Assembly: GCA_963789565.1 (NCBI GenBank)
Contig: CAWBKX010000002.1
Location: 1,178,001-1,242,000, forward strand
Reading direction: 5' to 3'
From: CALAGB01 sp963789565
GTDB taxonomy: Bacteria; Chloroflexota; Chloroflexia; Thermomicrobiales; Thermomicrobiaceae
DNA: 64,000 nucleotides
Every line of letters starts with the position of its first letter. Within the stretch, counting starts at the first letter, position 1. Positions 54,051-62,465 of the stretch are shown in pieces. The notes under the pieces were generated by a model. That model did no database searches, was not told where the DNA came from, and was given only the letters and a program-made list of their open reading frames with translations. A program made the position numbers and the translations under genes.

Positions 54051-54260
54051 ATGTCATCTTCACGTGGTCTCTACCGCTCCCGAAGACATCGCATGGTCGC
54101 CGGAGTCGCCGCGGGTCTTGCCGAACGCTTTGGAGTCCCCATCTGGCTGATGCGCCTGTTCTGGATCCTGCTCCTCATCCCGGGTGGCATTCCGGGCATT
54201 GTGCCGTACGTTGTCCTCTGGATCGTCATGCCCCTCGAACCACACGAGACTCACGTTTGA
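54051..54260 (+). CDS. PspC-domain membrane protein
   Basis: A 69-residue PspC domain: GLYRSRRHRMVAGVAAGLAERFGVPIWLMRLFWILL, then a Gly/Pro turn and a second hydrophobic stretch VPYVVLWIVMPLEP. PspC proteins sit in the membrane and, in the phage-shock system, sense envelope stress with PspB; stand-alone forms are common. The start at 54051 begins the domain directly; longer in-frame starts at 53949 and 53979 are possible. Confidence 0.83.
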   Translation: MSSSRGLYRSRRHRMVAGVAAGLAERFGVPIWLMRLFWILLLIPGGIPGIVPYVVLWIVMPLEPHETHV

Positions 54261-54317
54261 CGTCTTGTTCTGGCGACGGTGCTCACGGCCAGGACGATCG
54301 CCGCGCATTGTTCCAAC

Positions 54318-54347
54318 TTGACCTTCCGCACCGGGAGCCGAGAATAC
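54318..54347 (+). promoter_or_regulatory. Candidate promoter for mrp
   Basis: TTGACC (54318-54323) and GAATAC (54342-54347) are 18 bases apart in the 194-base gap upstream of mrp. The -10 is a modest match; a second AT-rich stretch (TATGATATC, TATAGA) follows within 30 bases and could provide the true -10. Confidence 0.35.
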
Positions 54348-54454
54348 TTATGATATCCTTTGGTATAGAAATTCACCGCGCTGCCGTGGTTCATCCCCGG
54401 CTGCTACAATCCCGAATGCTGCGCTGAATTCTGAGCGGCGGAAGTGAGGTCTGG

Positions 54455-55549
54455 ATGTCAAACAACGGCTTGACCAAGGAGCAGATCATTGATGCTCTGC
54501 GTCCGGTCAAGGATCCTGAGATCGGCCGGAGTCTCGTCGATCTCGGGATGATCAAAGACGTGGTCATCAACGATCGCGACGTCACCGTCCACGTCGAATT
54601 GACGACGCCTGCCTGTCCGCTGCGCGAAGACATCAAGAATGACGTCACCGCGGCGGTCAAGACAGTCAGTGGCGTACGGGACGTCGACCTCAAATTCACC
54701 GCTCGCGTGCGACCAAGCGGCGCGGGCATGATGAACCGCCAGCAGATTTCTGGCGTCAAGAACGTCATCGCGGTCGCCAGCGGTAAGGGTGGCGTCGGGA
54801 AGTCGACGGTGGCCGTCAACATGGCTATCGCGCTGGCTCAGGACGGCGCCTCAGTCGGATTGCTGGATGCCGACGTGTATGGTCCCAGCATCCCGATCAT
54901 GATGGGCATCCAGGCACAGCCGATGATGCGGGACAACAAAATCGTCCCCCTCGATGTCTATGGCGTCAAAATCATGTCGATCGGGTTCCTTATTGAGCCC
55001 GGCAAGGCACTCATCTGGCGCGGTCCGCTCGTCTCGCAACTCGTCACGCAGTTCCTCAAGGATGTCGATTGGGGCGAGCTCGATTATTTGGTCGTTGACC
55101 TGCCACCGGGAACCGGTGACGCGCAACTGACGCTCGTGCAGCAGATCCCGCTCTCTGGTGCCGTCATCGTCACCACGCCGCAGAATGTGGCGTTGGCCGA
55201 CGCGGTCAAAGGGTTGGCCATGTTCCGCGAGGTAAAGACCACGATTCTCGGTATTGTCGAGAATATGAGCTACTTCATCTGCCCGAACTGCGGAGAAGAG
55301 ACCGACATCTTCGGCAGTGGCGGTGGCCAGCACGTCTCGAATGAGTATGACGTGCCATTGCTGGCACGCGTTCCGCTCGAATCGTCGATCCGCTCTGGCG
55401 GCGACGCCGGGCAGCCGATCATCGTGTCGGATCCCACATCGCCACCGGCTGAGGCATTCCGACATGCGGCCCGGCAGGCGGCCGCGCGACTGGCGGTCGA
55501 CGCCATCAAGAAGCCACGGCGTGAACGCATCATGCTGCGGCCCGCGTAG
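54455..55549 (+). CDS. mrp: Mrp/ApbC-type iron-sulfur cluster carrier ATPase
   Basis: The 364-residue protein joins an N-terminal MIP18/DUF59 domain (KDPEIGRSLVDLGMIKDV, TTPACPLRE) to a ParA-type P-loop ATPase with deviant Walker A SGKGGVGKST (109-118), the switch DADVYGPSIPIMMG and VDLPPGTGDAQLT. CPNCGEET holds the CxxC that bridges a [4Fe-4S] cluster in the dimer. It likely delivers clusters to enzymes, possibly including complex I. An intrinsic terminator follows the gene. Confidence 0.94.
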   Translation: MSNNGLTKEQIIDALRPVKDPEIGRSLVDLGMIKDVVINDRDVTVHVELTTPACPLREDIKNDVTAAVKTVSGVRDVDLKFTARVRPSGAGMMNRQQISGVKNVIAVASGKGGVGKSTVAVNMAIALAQDGASVGLLDADVYGPSIPIMMGIQAQPMMRDNKIVPLDVYGVKIMSIGFLIEPGKALIWRGPLVSQLVTQFLKDVDWGELDYLVVDLPPGTGDAQLTLVQQIPLSGAVIVTTPQNVALADAVKGLAMFREVKTTILGIVENMSYFICPNCGEETDIFGSGGGQHVSNEYDVPLLARVPLESSIRSGGDAGQPIIVSDPTSPPAEAFRHAARQAAARLAVDAIKKPRRERIMLRPA

Positions 55550-55574
55550 GTCCACAAACTGAATCGGCTTGGAT

Positions 55575-55610
55575 CCGGGAGAGGCGAACGCGCCCTCCCG
55601 GTTTTGTTTT
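55575..55610 (+). terminator. Intrinsic terminator after mrp
   Basis: CCGGGAG-a-GGCG and CGCCCTCCCGG pair (one bulged A, loop AACG), followed by TTTTGTTTT. This is the clearest Rho-independent terminator in this part of the window. Confidence 0.85.
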
Positions 55611-55790
55611 GTCTGAAATTGATTCTTCTCCTCAACATTTCCTCGTCCGTCGGTGATAATCGACGCTGGAGAAACCCGCGCGAAATTTAGTGGACGGGAG
55701 AAGACAAGCTGCTCCCGCCGTAGACCGATCGCAACGTTCAAATCCGCCATCCCTCGTCACATCGTCGATCATCACGAAAGGACAGTTCTC

Positions 55791-56027
55791 GTGACCGGCT
55801 TGCCCTTGTATCACACCGGAGATCAACATGCGGACGCGTTGCTTGGTCCGGTCGCGCGTTCCGTGCGGGAGCTGGCAGAGCGGGCCGGGCAATACGCCAC
55901 TCGTCTGCGCATGTCAGATGGCGACCGTGAGTTGGTCCAGATGGCGCAGCGCATCTTGACGATTGCACACGAGGACCTCACCGACTTGTTCTCGAATCTG
56001 GACGAACGTAGAGGAGCGGACGAGTGA
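55791..56027 (+). CDS. Small helical protein of unknown function, 78 residues
   Basis: The GTG at 55791 has GAAAGGA eight bases upstream. The peptide, starting VTGLPLYHTGDQHADALL, is soluble and helical-looking (VARSVRELAERAGQYATRL, LVQMAQRILTIAHEDLTDLF). Its stop overlaps the next gene's GTG as GTGA, supporting that both are real and coupled. No family is recognised. The frame opens upstream to 55653, but the terminator after mrp makes that unlikely. Confidence 0.55.
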   Translation: MTGLPLYHTGDQHADALLGPVARSVRELAERAGQYATRLRMSDGDRELVQMAQRILTIAHEDLTDLFSNLDERRGADE

Positions 56028-56764
56028 CCATGCGCAAACGCGTGCTGATCACCGGTGCGGGTGGGCACATCGGAGGAAGCCTCAGCCAGAGTCTGAAAGA
56101 TCGTTACGATATGCGGCTCCACTTTCACCACCAACCTGATCCAGCGCCGGATGCCGATTACGTCGTGGCTGACGTTGCCGAATTCGACGAGATCGCCCGC
56201 GCTATGCAGGGGATCGACGCCGTGGTTCATCTAGCGGGTTCGCCACATGTCACCTCTCCCTGGGACGACGTGCATCGCGCAAACATCTTGGGAACCTACA
56301 ACGTCTTCGAATCAGCCCGACAGGCCGGTGTGCGCAAGATCGTCTTCGCGTCGACCAACCATGTGATGGGCATGTATGACCGGGATCGGGAGTGGCCGGT
56401 CTATGCCGATCAGCCGGTACGTCCCGATTCTCTCTATGGCGTATCCAAGGCATTCGGCGAGAGCCTCGGACGACATTACGCCGATCAATACGGCATCTCG
56501 GTCGTCTCGCTGCGCATCGGTTGGTTCCTCGAACATCCACACGACGAGATCGCGCGCTGGATGTGGCTCAGCCCTCGGGACTGCGCGCAGATCGTCTGGC
56601 GTTCGATCGAAGTCGACATCGGCTACGGAGTCTTCTACGCAATTTCAGCCAACAGCATGCGACGCTGGGATATCACCGACACCATCAACGTGCTTGGCTA
56701 CCGGCCGCAAGACGATGCCGAGCGCTTTTTCACGCAGGAGCAGTCGAACGAGGAGTCATCATGA
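56024..56764 (+). CDS. NAD-dependent SDR, uronate-dehydrogenase-like
   Basis: A 246-residue extended SDR with NAD loop GAGGHIGG, the ribose Asp region VVADVAEFDE, the active-site strand FASTNHVMGMY and Y-x3-K in LYGVSKAFGE. The combination SNHV/YGVSKxFGE is typical of uronate dehydrogenases, which oxidise galacturonate or glucuronate to the lactone. It is coupled at both ends (GTGA with the small ORF, ATGA with the dehydratase gene), fitting a sugar-acid pathway. Substrate is inferred. Confidence 0.8.
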   Translation: MTMRKRVLITGAGGHIGGSLSQSLKDRYDMRLHFHHQPDPAPDADYVVADVAEFDEIARAMQGIDAVVHLAGSPHVTSPWDDVHRANILGTYNVFESARQAGVRKIVFASTNHVMGMYDRDREWPVYADQPVRPDSLYGVSKAFGESLGRHYADQYGISVVSLRIGWFLEHPHDEIARWMWLSPRDCAQIVWRSIEVDIGYGVFYAISANSMRRWDITDTINVLGYRPQDDAERFFTQEQSNEESS

Positions 56765-57957
56765 AGATCACCGATCTGAAGTGCGCGCTGCTCGGTCCGC
56801 ATCCAATCGTTCGCATCGTCACCGATGAAGGGATCGACGGCTTCGGCCAGGTAGAGTCGTACAAGCCGTACCTCAAACCGCACGTCCTCTTCTACCGAGA
56901 CGCGGTCATTGGCGAGGATCCGACCAATGTTGAACGTGTCATGCTGAAGATCAGACGCTTCGGTGCCTTCAAGCCCTGGGGCAGCGCCGTAAGCGCGATC
57001 GAGATGGCATTGTGGGACGTGGCTGGGAAGGCCGCCGGAGTACCAGTCTACAAGCTCTTAGGCGGCAAAATCCGCGATCGCGTGCGCGTCTACAACGGCG
57101 CGGTCCGCTTCCAGATGCCGGATTACACACCCGCTGGCTTTGCAGCGAACATGCGCGAGATGAAGGCTTCGCCGGAGAACTTCAGCATCGTTAAACAGGG
57201 AATCGCCTTTCACAGCCCCATGCCCAGCCGCATTCCCGATTTCTTCTATGGCGAGGCACAGCCGCGCAGCTTCCACGGTAATCGTGACCGCGGGCTGCTC
57301 ACTGAGCGCGGTTTGAACCATATCGTCGATTGCGTCGCGGCCATGAAGGAAGTGCTTGGGGATGAGGTCGGGCTCGCTCTCGACTGTGGTCCAGGATTCA
57401 CGGTCCCTGACGCCATCAAACTGGCGCGGGCGCTCGAACCGTTCAACGTCCTGTGGCTGGAGGACATGATTACGGGCGACTACGTCCCCTACACGTCGGC
57501 GGAGCTCTATCGCGAGGTCACGCACGCCACGTCGACACCCATCCACACCGGCGAGCAGGTCTACCTTCGCAACAACTTCAAAGACCTCATCGAGACTAAC
57601 GCGGTGCGCATCCTCGGTCCGGACCCGTGCGACGTCGGCGGCATCGCCGAGCTCAAGTGGGTTGCCGAATACGCGGATCTGCACGGCATCATGATCGCGC
57701 CACACGGCACCGGCAACGGGCTGATGGGTTTGGCCGCGCTGGTGCAGGTCTGTGCCACGTTGCCCGACAACTACATCGCCTTCGAATACCCGATCGGCGA
57801 TCCAATCTGGTGGCACGACATTGTCGAGGGGTTGCCGAACCCGATCGTCAAGGACAGCTTTATCGAGGTCTGGGACCGCCCCGGCATGGGCGTCAACCTC
57901 ATCCCTGAAGAAGCGAAACGCTATTTGAGCGAAGAGGATGCAGGGTTCTTTGGGTAG
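56761..57957 (+). CDS. Enolase-superfamily sugar-acid dehydratase/racemase
   Basis: The 398-residue protein has the mandelate-racemase/muconate-lactonising layout: capping domain, AVSAIEMALWDVAGKAAG, then the barrel. Candidate metal ligands are the Asp of LALDCGPG, the Glu of LWLEDM and the Glu of HTGEQVY; the acid/base His is in IAPHGTGNG. This looks like galactonate-dehydratase-type members. With the uronate-dehydrogenase-like neighbour it should act on an aldonate or related acid. The ATG at 56761 overlaps the preceding stop as ATGA; the frame continues far upstream only because of base composition. Confidence 0.88.
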   Translation: MKITDLKCALLGPHPIVRIVTDEGIDGFGQVESYKPYLKPHVLFYRDAVIGEDPTNVERVMLKIRRFGAFKPWGSAVSAIEMALWDVAGKAAGVPVYKLLGGKIRDRVRVYNGAVRFQMPDYTPAGFAANMREMKASPENFSIVKQGIAFHSPMPSRIPDFFYGEAQPRSFHGNRDRGLLTERGLNHIVDCVAAMKEVLGDEVGLALDCGPGFTVPDAIKLARALEPFNVLWLEDMITGDYVPYTSAELYREVTHATSTPIHTGEQVYLRNNFKDLIETNAVRILGPDPCDVGGIAELKWVAEYADLHGIMIAPHGTGNGLMGLAALVQVCATLPDNYIAFEYPIGDPIWWHDIVEGLPNPIVKDSFIEVWDRPGMGVNLIPEEAKRYLSEEDAGFFG

Positions 57958-58021
57958 GCTCCAGGAGCGAACGCAGTGGCCGCGCCTGTGGCGGCCATCG
58001 ACGCACCAGGAACGCAACTCC

Positions 58022-58804
58022 CTAACGATGAAGATGGGGTCTGACATTTTCGTGGGATAGTTCCTCGAGCGCGTGCCTCGTCAGCCGTCGCACCTCAGCC
58101 CACTCGTGCGATCGGCCAAGCGCATCGATTTCCCAGAGGTCGGATTCGCCGTCCGCATTCATTTCCTCTCGTCTCTGACCAACCGCCTTAATGAGCTCTG
58201 CCTGATTGTGCGACAGGAGAGCCGCTCGAACCATCAACTGAAGCTTCTTGACAACATCTTCAAATCTGAGCGACAGATCGGCGAGGCCAAGCGGCGAGCC
58301 GAATTTGGCGAGATAGACGCGCTGTTCGTCCGGTGACGCGGCCAGCGGCTCGAGCGCATGGCGGATACGGTTCAGTTCAGTGGGCCATCGGCAGGCGAGT
58401 TGTTCTTGCTTCCACTCCCGTTCCTCGTCCCCGAAGTGATAGATCTTCCCTCCATACAACCAGTCATCGCCCACGTCCTCACCGGCCTCGACGTGCGAGC
58501 GCCAGTAACTGCGAATTCGTTCTCGTTCACTCAGTCGATCTGCCTGATAGCGGGTGAATGCAAGCGACGAGAATCCAAACACGAACATCGCTGCGCCGAT
58601 CGCCCAAAACAGCCCGCCTGTAACCATCGTCCCAATTCCGAAAACCAGCGCGAGCACCAGGCTCACGCCGATGGCAACCCGCCGGAAACGCGTTGTTATT
58701 TCCGCGGATCGGTATGCATCAAAGCTGATGGCGATCAGAAAGACGGCCGAGACAAACCAAGCAAATTTAAAGAACAGTGCTTCCAATTGATGTAGTCTCA
58801 TCAC
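58022..58804 (-). CDS. Membrane protein with long cytoplasmic domain, unknown family
   Basis: The 260-residue product has about three TM helices in its first 85 residues (FKFAWFVSAVFLIAISF, VSLVLALVFGIGTMVTGG, GAAMFVFGFSSLAFT) and then about 170 charged, mainly helical residues. Family not recognised. The first codon is a GTG at 58804 followed at once by ATG; the real start could be either. It is convergent with the enolase-superfamily gene and lies divergent to the ketosynthase gene. Confidence 0.65.
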   Translation of the reverse strand: MMRLHQLEALFFKFAWFVSAVFLIAISFDAYRSAEITTRFRRVAIGVSLVLALVFGIGTMVTGGLFWAIGAAMFVFGFSSLAFTRYQADRLSERERIRSYWRSHVEAGEDVGDDWLYGGKIYHFGDEEREWKQEQLACRWPTELNRIRHALEPLAASPDEQRVYLAKFGSPLGLADLSLRFEDVVKKLQLMVRAALLSHNQAELIKAVGQRREEMNADGESDLWEIDALGRSHEWAEVRRLTRHALEELSHENVRPHLHR

Positions 58805-59093
58805 TGATGACGACTCTCACACGTCATCATCGCAACGTTTGAGTTCAGAACAGCGCATGGTACGTTTTTCTCTAAATTCATTGGGCCTGGCCGGCTGGCT
58901 CGAAGTGATCTTGCGGCTTGCGGATGCCGGAGTTGGTCGTCTTCATCCCAATTCCTCGAATCTGGTACGATCATCAGCGCCCGCGAGAGAATCGCAGTAA
59001 GGTCAAACATCGTTCTTCGATTCGCTTGCGAGGCACGGGGAGAGAGCCCAACCGCGCTTTTGGTGCGGAACATGAACACGCTGGAGGAGATCG

Positions 59094-60440
59094 TTGAGCT
59101 GCCCCCATTGCAGTGCGACGCCGCCGTCTGATGCGAACTTCTGCCCGCGCTGCGGTCGGGGGCTAACGTCCGACGCCCGCAAATATCGTCGTCGCGTCGT
59201 CGTCACGGGAGTCGGCGCTGTGTCGCCACTGGGCTTGACCGCGGAGGAGACCTGGGCCGGTCTGGTCGCAGGCAAATCCGGAATCGGACAGATCGAGCGG
59301 TTCGATCCGAGCGACATGCCGGTTCACATTGCCGGCGAAGTTCGTGGCTTCAGCGTGAGCGACTGGGTCGACGCCAAGACCGCTCGTCAAATGGCCATCT
59401 TTGCGCAATTTGGTGTGGCCGCGGCCGGAATGGCCGTCAACGATGCGGGGATGACCTCGGAAAGTGTCGAACAGGACCGTGCTGGAGCGATCATCGGCAC
59501 AGGCGCCGGTGGCATGGCAACGATCATTGAAGCGCACGACACTGCCACGCGCCGCGGGCTCATGCGCACGTCTCCTTTCTTTATGACGACGTTCCCGCAC
59601 AATCTGGCCTCCTTTCACGTCGCCAACACCTTCCGCTTCGTCGGACCCAGTCTGACCGTCTCCACCGCCTGCGCCACCGGGGCGCAAGCTATCGGCGAGG
59701 CGGCCGAGGTGATCCGTCGCGGGCAGGCGGACGTCATGCTGGCTGGCGGCACCGAGCATTCGGTCTTCCCACTCTTTGTAGCCAGTTTCGCCGTGCAGCG
59801 CGCGGCCTCGACCTGCAACGAGCATCCAGATCGTGCCAGCCGCCCATTTGACGCCGCCCGCGACGGGTTCGTGATCGGTGAGGGCGCCGGGGTGCTGGTG
59901 CTGGAATCGCTCGAGCACGCACAGGCACGCGGCGCCACAATCTACGCCGAACTTCTCGGCTACGCCAGCAGCAACGACGGCTATCATCCCATCGCGCCGG
60001 AGCCCGAGGGCCGGGGTGCGTCGATCGCCATCACCAACGCGCTGTCGGACGCGGGTGTTGAACCCGATGCGGTCGATTACGTCAACGCGCATGCTGCGTC
60101 GACGCCCCTGGGTGACAAGGCGGAGACATTAGCCATCAAACGGGCACTTGGCGAACACGCCGCACGCGTGCCGATCAGTTCGGCCAAATCGATGATCGGT
60201 CACTTAATGGGTGCGGCGGGAGCCGTCGAGGCCATGGCGACCGTGATGACCATCCGCGATCAGGTCATCCACCCGACAATCAACTACTGCCACATGGATC
60301 CGGAATGCGATTTGGATTACGTTCCAAACGAGGCGCGCAAAGCGAGCGTCAACGTCGCCATTTCGAACTCGTTTGGTCTTGGCGGTCAGAATGCCTGCCT
60401 CGTCTTCTCGAGGTTCGATGCGGAGCAGGCAAGCAATTGA
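59094..60440 (+). CDS. 3-oxoacyl-ACP synthase (FabF-like) with N-terminal zinc ribbon
   Basis: The 448-residue protein is a condensing enzyme of fatty-acid-type synthesis preceded by a ~23-residue zinc ribbon (C3xxC6 and C17xxC20: CPHC and CPRCG). The ketosynthase core has the nucleophile C193 (STACATGAQA), His at H333 (NAHAASTP, where most FabF have NAHGTST) and Lys-His at K365/H370 (SSAKSMIGHLMG). The TTG start at 59094 is supported by GGAGGAG, and no later ATG or GTG would keep the ketosynthase intact, so the ribbon is truly encoded. Product unknown; no acyl-carrier gene is nearby. Confidence 0.88.
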   Translation: MSCPHCSATPPSDANFCPRCGRGLTSDARKYRRRVVVTGVGAVSPLGLTAEETWAGLVAGKSGIGQIERFDPSDMPVHIAGEVRGFSVSDWVDAKTARQMAIFAQFGVAAAGMAVNDAGMTSESVEQDRAGAIIGTGAGGMATIIEAHDTATRRGLMRTSPFFMTTFPHNLASFHVANTFRFVGPSLTVSTACATGAQAIGEAAEVIRRGQADVMLAGGTEHSVFPLFVASFAVQRAASTCNEHPDRASRPFDAARDGFVIGEGAGVLVLESLEHAQARGATIYAELLGYASSNDGYHPIAPEPEGRGASIAITNALSDAGVEPDAVDYVNAHAASTPLGDKAETLAIKRALGEHAARVPISSAKSMIGHLMGAAGAVEAMATVMTIRDQVIHPTINYCHMDPECDLDYVPNEARKASVNVAISNSFGLGGQNACLVFSRFDAEQASN

Positions 60441-60476
60441 GTTTCACGATTAGGACAGACGGAGAGCAGAACGAAC

Positions 60477-61103
60477 ATGGTTAGCTCGACCGATATTTTG
60501 AGTGGACGCATGCCGCGGCGGGCGGCACAGGTGCGCCCCACCGCGCCGGATGTCTTCGAGATCCGCGAGGGACAATATCTGCAGATCAATGACGTCGAGG
60601 GCAAACAGGTCTCAGAGATGGTGGCCTTCAACAAAGACGACATGCGCGAGATGCTCTCCACCTCGCACACGCGTGGCATCAACAATTCGCTGATGCTCGT
60701 CAAGGGCATGAACATCTACAGTAATCGTCGTAACGCCATGTTTGCCTTGATCGAGGACACGGTCGGTCGCCACGACCTCTTGCTGCCGTCCTGCGATCGC
60801 CGACGCTATTTGGATGACTACGGATTGGTGAACCACCCGGGCTGCCGCGACAATTTCTTCCGCGAGCTCAAGCCCTGGAACGTCGATTACGACCGCATTC
60901 CGGACCCGGTCAACTTCTTTATGAATGTCGGGCTGCGAGCTCGCGGCGAGTTCGAGGTGCGCGAGCCCATCTCCGAACGCAACGACTATGTCATCCTGCG
61001 CGCATTGATGGACATGGTGGTGGGCGTGTCGGCCTGCCCTCAGGAGCAAAGCCCGGCCACCGGCTACAACCCCACCGACATCCTCATCCGCGTCTACATC
61101 TAA
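60477..61103 (+). CDS. DUF1989/urea-carboxylase-associated family protein
   Basis: The 208-residue protein matches DUF1989: VSEMVAFNKDDMREMLSTSHTR, then EDTVGRHDLLLPSC, NHPGCRDNFFRE and the end GVSACPQEQ with NPTDILIRVYI. Conserved Cys and His residues suggest a metal site. In other bacteria the family is found with urea carboxylase; here the only neighbour is the ketosynthase, 36 bases upstream. Function unknown. Confidence 0.84.
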   Translation: MVSSTDILSGRMPRRAAQVRPTAPDVFEIREGQYLQINDVEGKQVSEMVAFNKDDMREMLSTSHTRGINNSLMLVKGMNIYSNRRNAMFALIEDTVGRHDLLLPSCDRRRYLDDYGLVNHPGCRDNFFRELKPWNVDYDRIPDPVNFFMNVGLRARGEFEVREPISERNDYVILRALMDMVVGVSACPQEQSPATGYNPTDILIRVYI

Positions 61104-61110
61104 GGGGCGA

Positions 61111-61137
61111 GCGCCGTTCGGAAGATTCGAACGGCGC
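61111..61137. terminator. Stem-loop between convergent genes
   Basis: GCGCCGTTCG and CGAACGGCGC form a perfect 10-bp stem with a GAAGATT loop, seven bases after the DUF1989 stop and nine before the citrate-synthase end. There is no clear T run on either side, so it may work only as part of Rho-dependent ending. Confidence 0.5.
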
Positions 61138-61146
61138 CCGTGAACC

Positions 61147-62304
61147 TCAGCGCTCGCTCAGCGGCACCCATTTTCCATCGCAGGCGCCACTGTAAATTGA
61201 CTGTGGACGAATGATGCGCCCGGTTGCTTCCTGTTCGAAGTAGTGCGCGGTCCAACCCGCCGCCCGGCTCATGGCGAAGGTAGGCGTAAAGATCTCCGTC
61301 TCCAACCCGATGGTGTGAAGCACGAGCGCCGTGTAGAACTCGACGTTGGTCTGCAAATGTCGACCCGGCTTGTACTCCTCGAGCAGACGCAACGCGGTCG
61401 CCTCGACATGCCGCACCAGATCGTAGAGTGACGCATCGGCGGCTCCTCGATCCAACAAGCGCGTGGCCGCAGCCGCAAGCACGTCGGCGCGCGGATCGCG
61501 CACTTTGTAGACCCGGTGACCAAACCCCATCAGCCGCTCGCCCCGCTCCAGCTTCTCGCGGATGTACGGCTCAGCCCGCTCAGGAGTGCCGATTTCAAAG
61601 ACCATATCGAGCGCCGGTCCCGGTGCTCCGCCGTGCAGCGGACCTTTCAACGCGCCGACCGCGCCAACTAACGCTGAGACGAGGTCCGAGCCGGTCGAGG
61701 CGATGACACGCGCGGTGAAGGTCGAGGCGTTGAGACCATGGTCGATAACCGTGTCGAGATAGGTGTCGAGTGCGCGTACATGCTCTTCGTCCGGCTGCTC
61801 GCCGGTCAGCATGTACAGGTAGTTGGCTGCTTCACCGAGGCTCTCGTGGGGATCGACGGGCTCCGCGTTGCCGCGCGCTCGGTGGTAGAAAGCGATGATG
61901 GTGGGGATGCGAGCGACCAAGTCGAGCGCGCCTGACTTGTCATCGGGGCCAGAGGCGCCGGAGACGGCGCTCAGGCTCAACGTATCGATTCCCATGCGCA
62001 ACGCGTCCATGGTCGAAATCCGCGCTTTCGCCGCTGCCATGAGGAGCTGTTTGGTGGCCTCGGGGAGCGATCGATTACCGGCAAGCGTCGCTCTGAACGA
62101 AGAAAGCTGCTCAGTCGTCGGAAATGAGCCGTGCCAAAGGAGATGGATAGTCTCCTCAAACGTGGCCTTTCCGGCAAACTCCTCCAGCGGATAGCCCGCG
62201 ATGATCAGTTCGCCGGCTTCTCCGTCAACACTGCTGAGCAGGGTGTCCGCCGCGACGACCCCCTCAAGCCCAGACTTGACTTCGACCTTGACGTTACTCG
62301 ACAT
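61147..62304 (-). CDS. Citrate synthase (short type)
   Basis: The 385-residue enzyme condenses acetyl-CoA (or propionyl-CoA in 2-methylcitrate synthases) with oxaloacetate. Motifs: H189 (DHGLNASTF), H224 (GPLHGGAP) and H263 (GFGHRVY). At the third catalytic place it has E322 in NVEFYTAL, where classical enzymes have Asp. The ATG at 62304 follows GGAG by seven bases; the frame upstream is not needed. Its start faces the HTH-citrate synthase gene across a shared 161-base region with a palindrome array. Confidence 0.93.
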   Translation of the reverse strand: MSSNVKVEVKSGLEGVVAADTLLSSVDGEAGELIIAGYPLEEFAGKATFEETIHLLWHGSFPTTEQLSSFRATLAGNRSLPEATKQLLMAAAKARISTMDALRMGIDTLSLSAVSGASGPDDKSGALDLVARIPTIIAFYHRARGNAEPVDPHESLGEAANYLYMLTGEQPDEEHVRALDTYLDTVIDHGLNASTFTARVIASTGSDLVSALVGAVGALKGPLHGGAPGPALDMVFEIGTPERAEPYIREKLERGERLMGFGHRVYKVRDPRADVLAAAATRLLDRGAADASLYDLVRHVEATALRLLEEYKPGRHLQTNVEFYTALVLHTIGLETEIFTPTFAMSRAAGWTAHYFEQEATGRIIRPQSIYSGACDGKWVPLSER

Positions 62305-62374
62305 GATTGACTCCTTCGTCGCCATCACGACCCTGGCGTGCAGCGGAGCATGCGCTCCACCCGCAGTCTAGCCA

Positions 62375-62413
62375 AATCAATATAGATTGATCAAGATTGA
62401 TTTATGAATCAAT
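62375..62413. promoter_or_regulatory. Palindrome array between divergent citrate synthase genes
   Basis: Two palindromes lie four bases apart: AATCAAT-N4-ATTGATC (62375-62392) and ATTGATT-N4-AATCAAT (62396-62413). They are markedly more AT-rich than the surroundings and overlap possible promoters in both directions (for example TTGATC at 62387 and CAATAC at 62410 on the plus strand, 17 bases apart). This is a strong candidate operator pair. The obvious binding protein is the HTH domain of the adjacent fusion gene. Confidence 0.6.
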
Positions 62414-62465
62414 ACATGGCAGGCTTCACCTGTCGGTTCGAGCGGATGAGAAGAAGGGTCTAGCG

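Noticed and set aside
54851..55750. 299-residue minus-strand ORF over mrp
   Set aside because: Antisense shadow crossing the mrp terminator.
56392..56760. Long N-terminal extension of the enolase-superfamily protein
   Set aside because: The extension lies wholly inside the upstream SDR gene, and the family start at 56761 overlaps that gene's stop as ATGA.
57058..58047. 329-residue minus-strand ORF over the enolase-superfamily gene
   Set aside because: Antisense shadow with no domain, and it would overlap two well-supported genes.
59163..60092. 309-residue minus-strand ORF over the ketosynthase
   Set aside because: Antisense shadow; repetitive composition and no ribosome-binding site.
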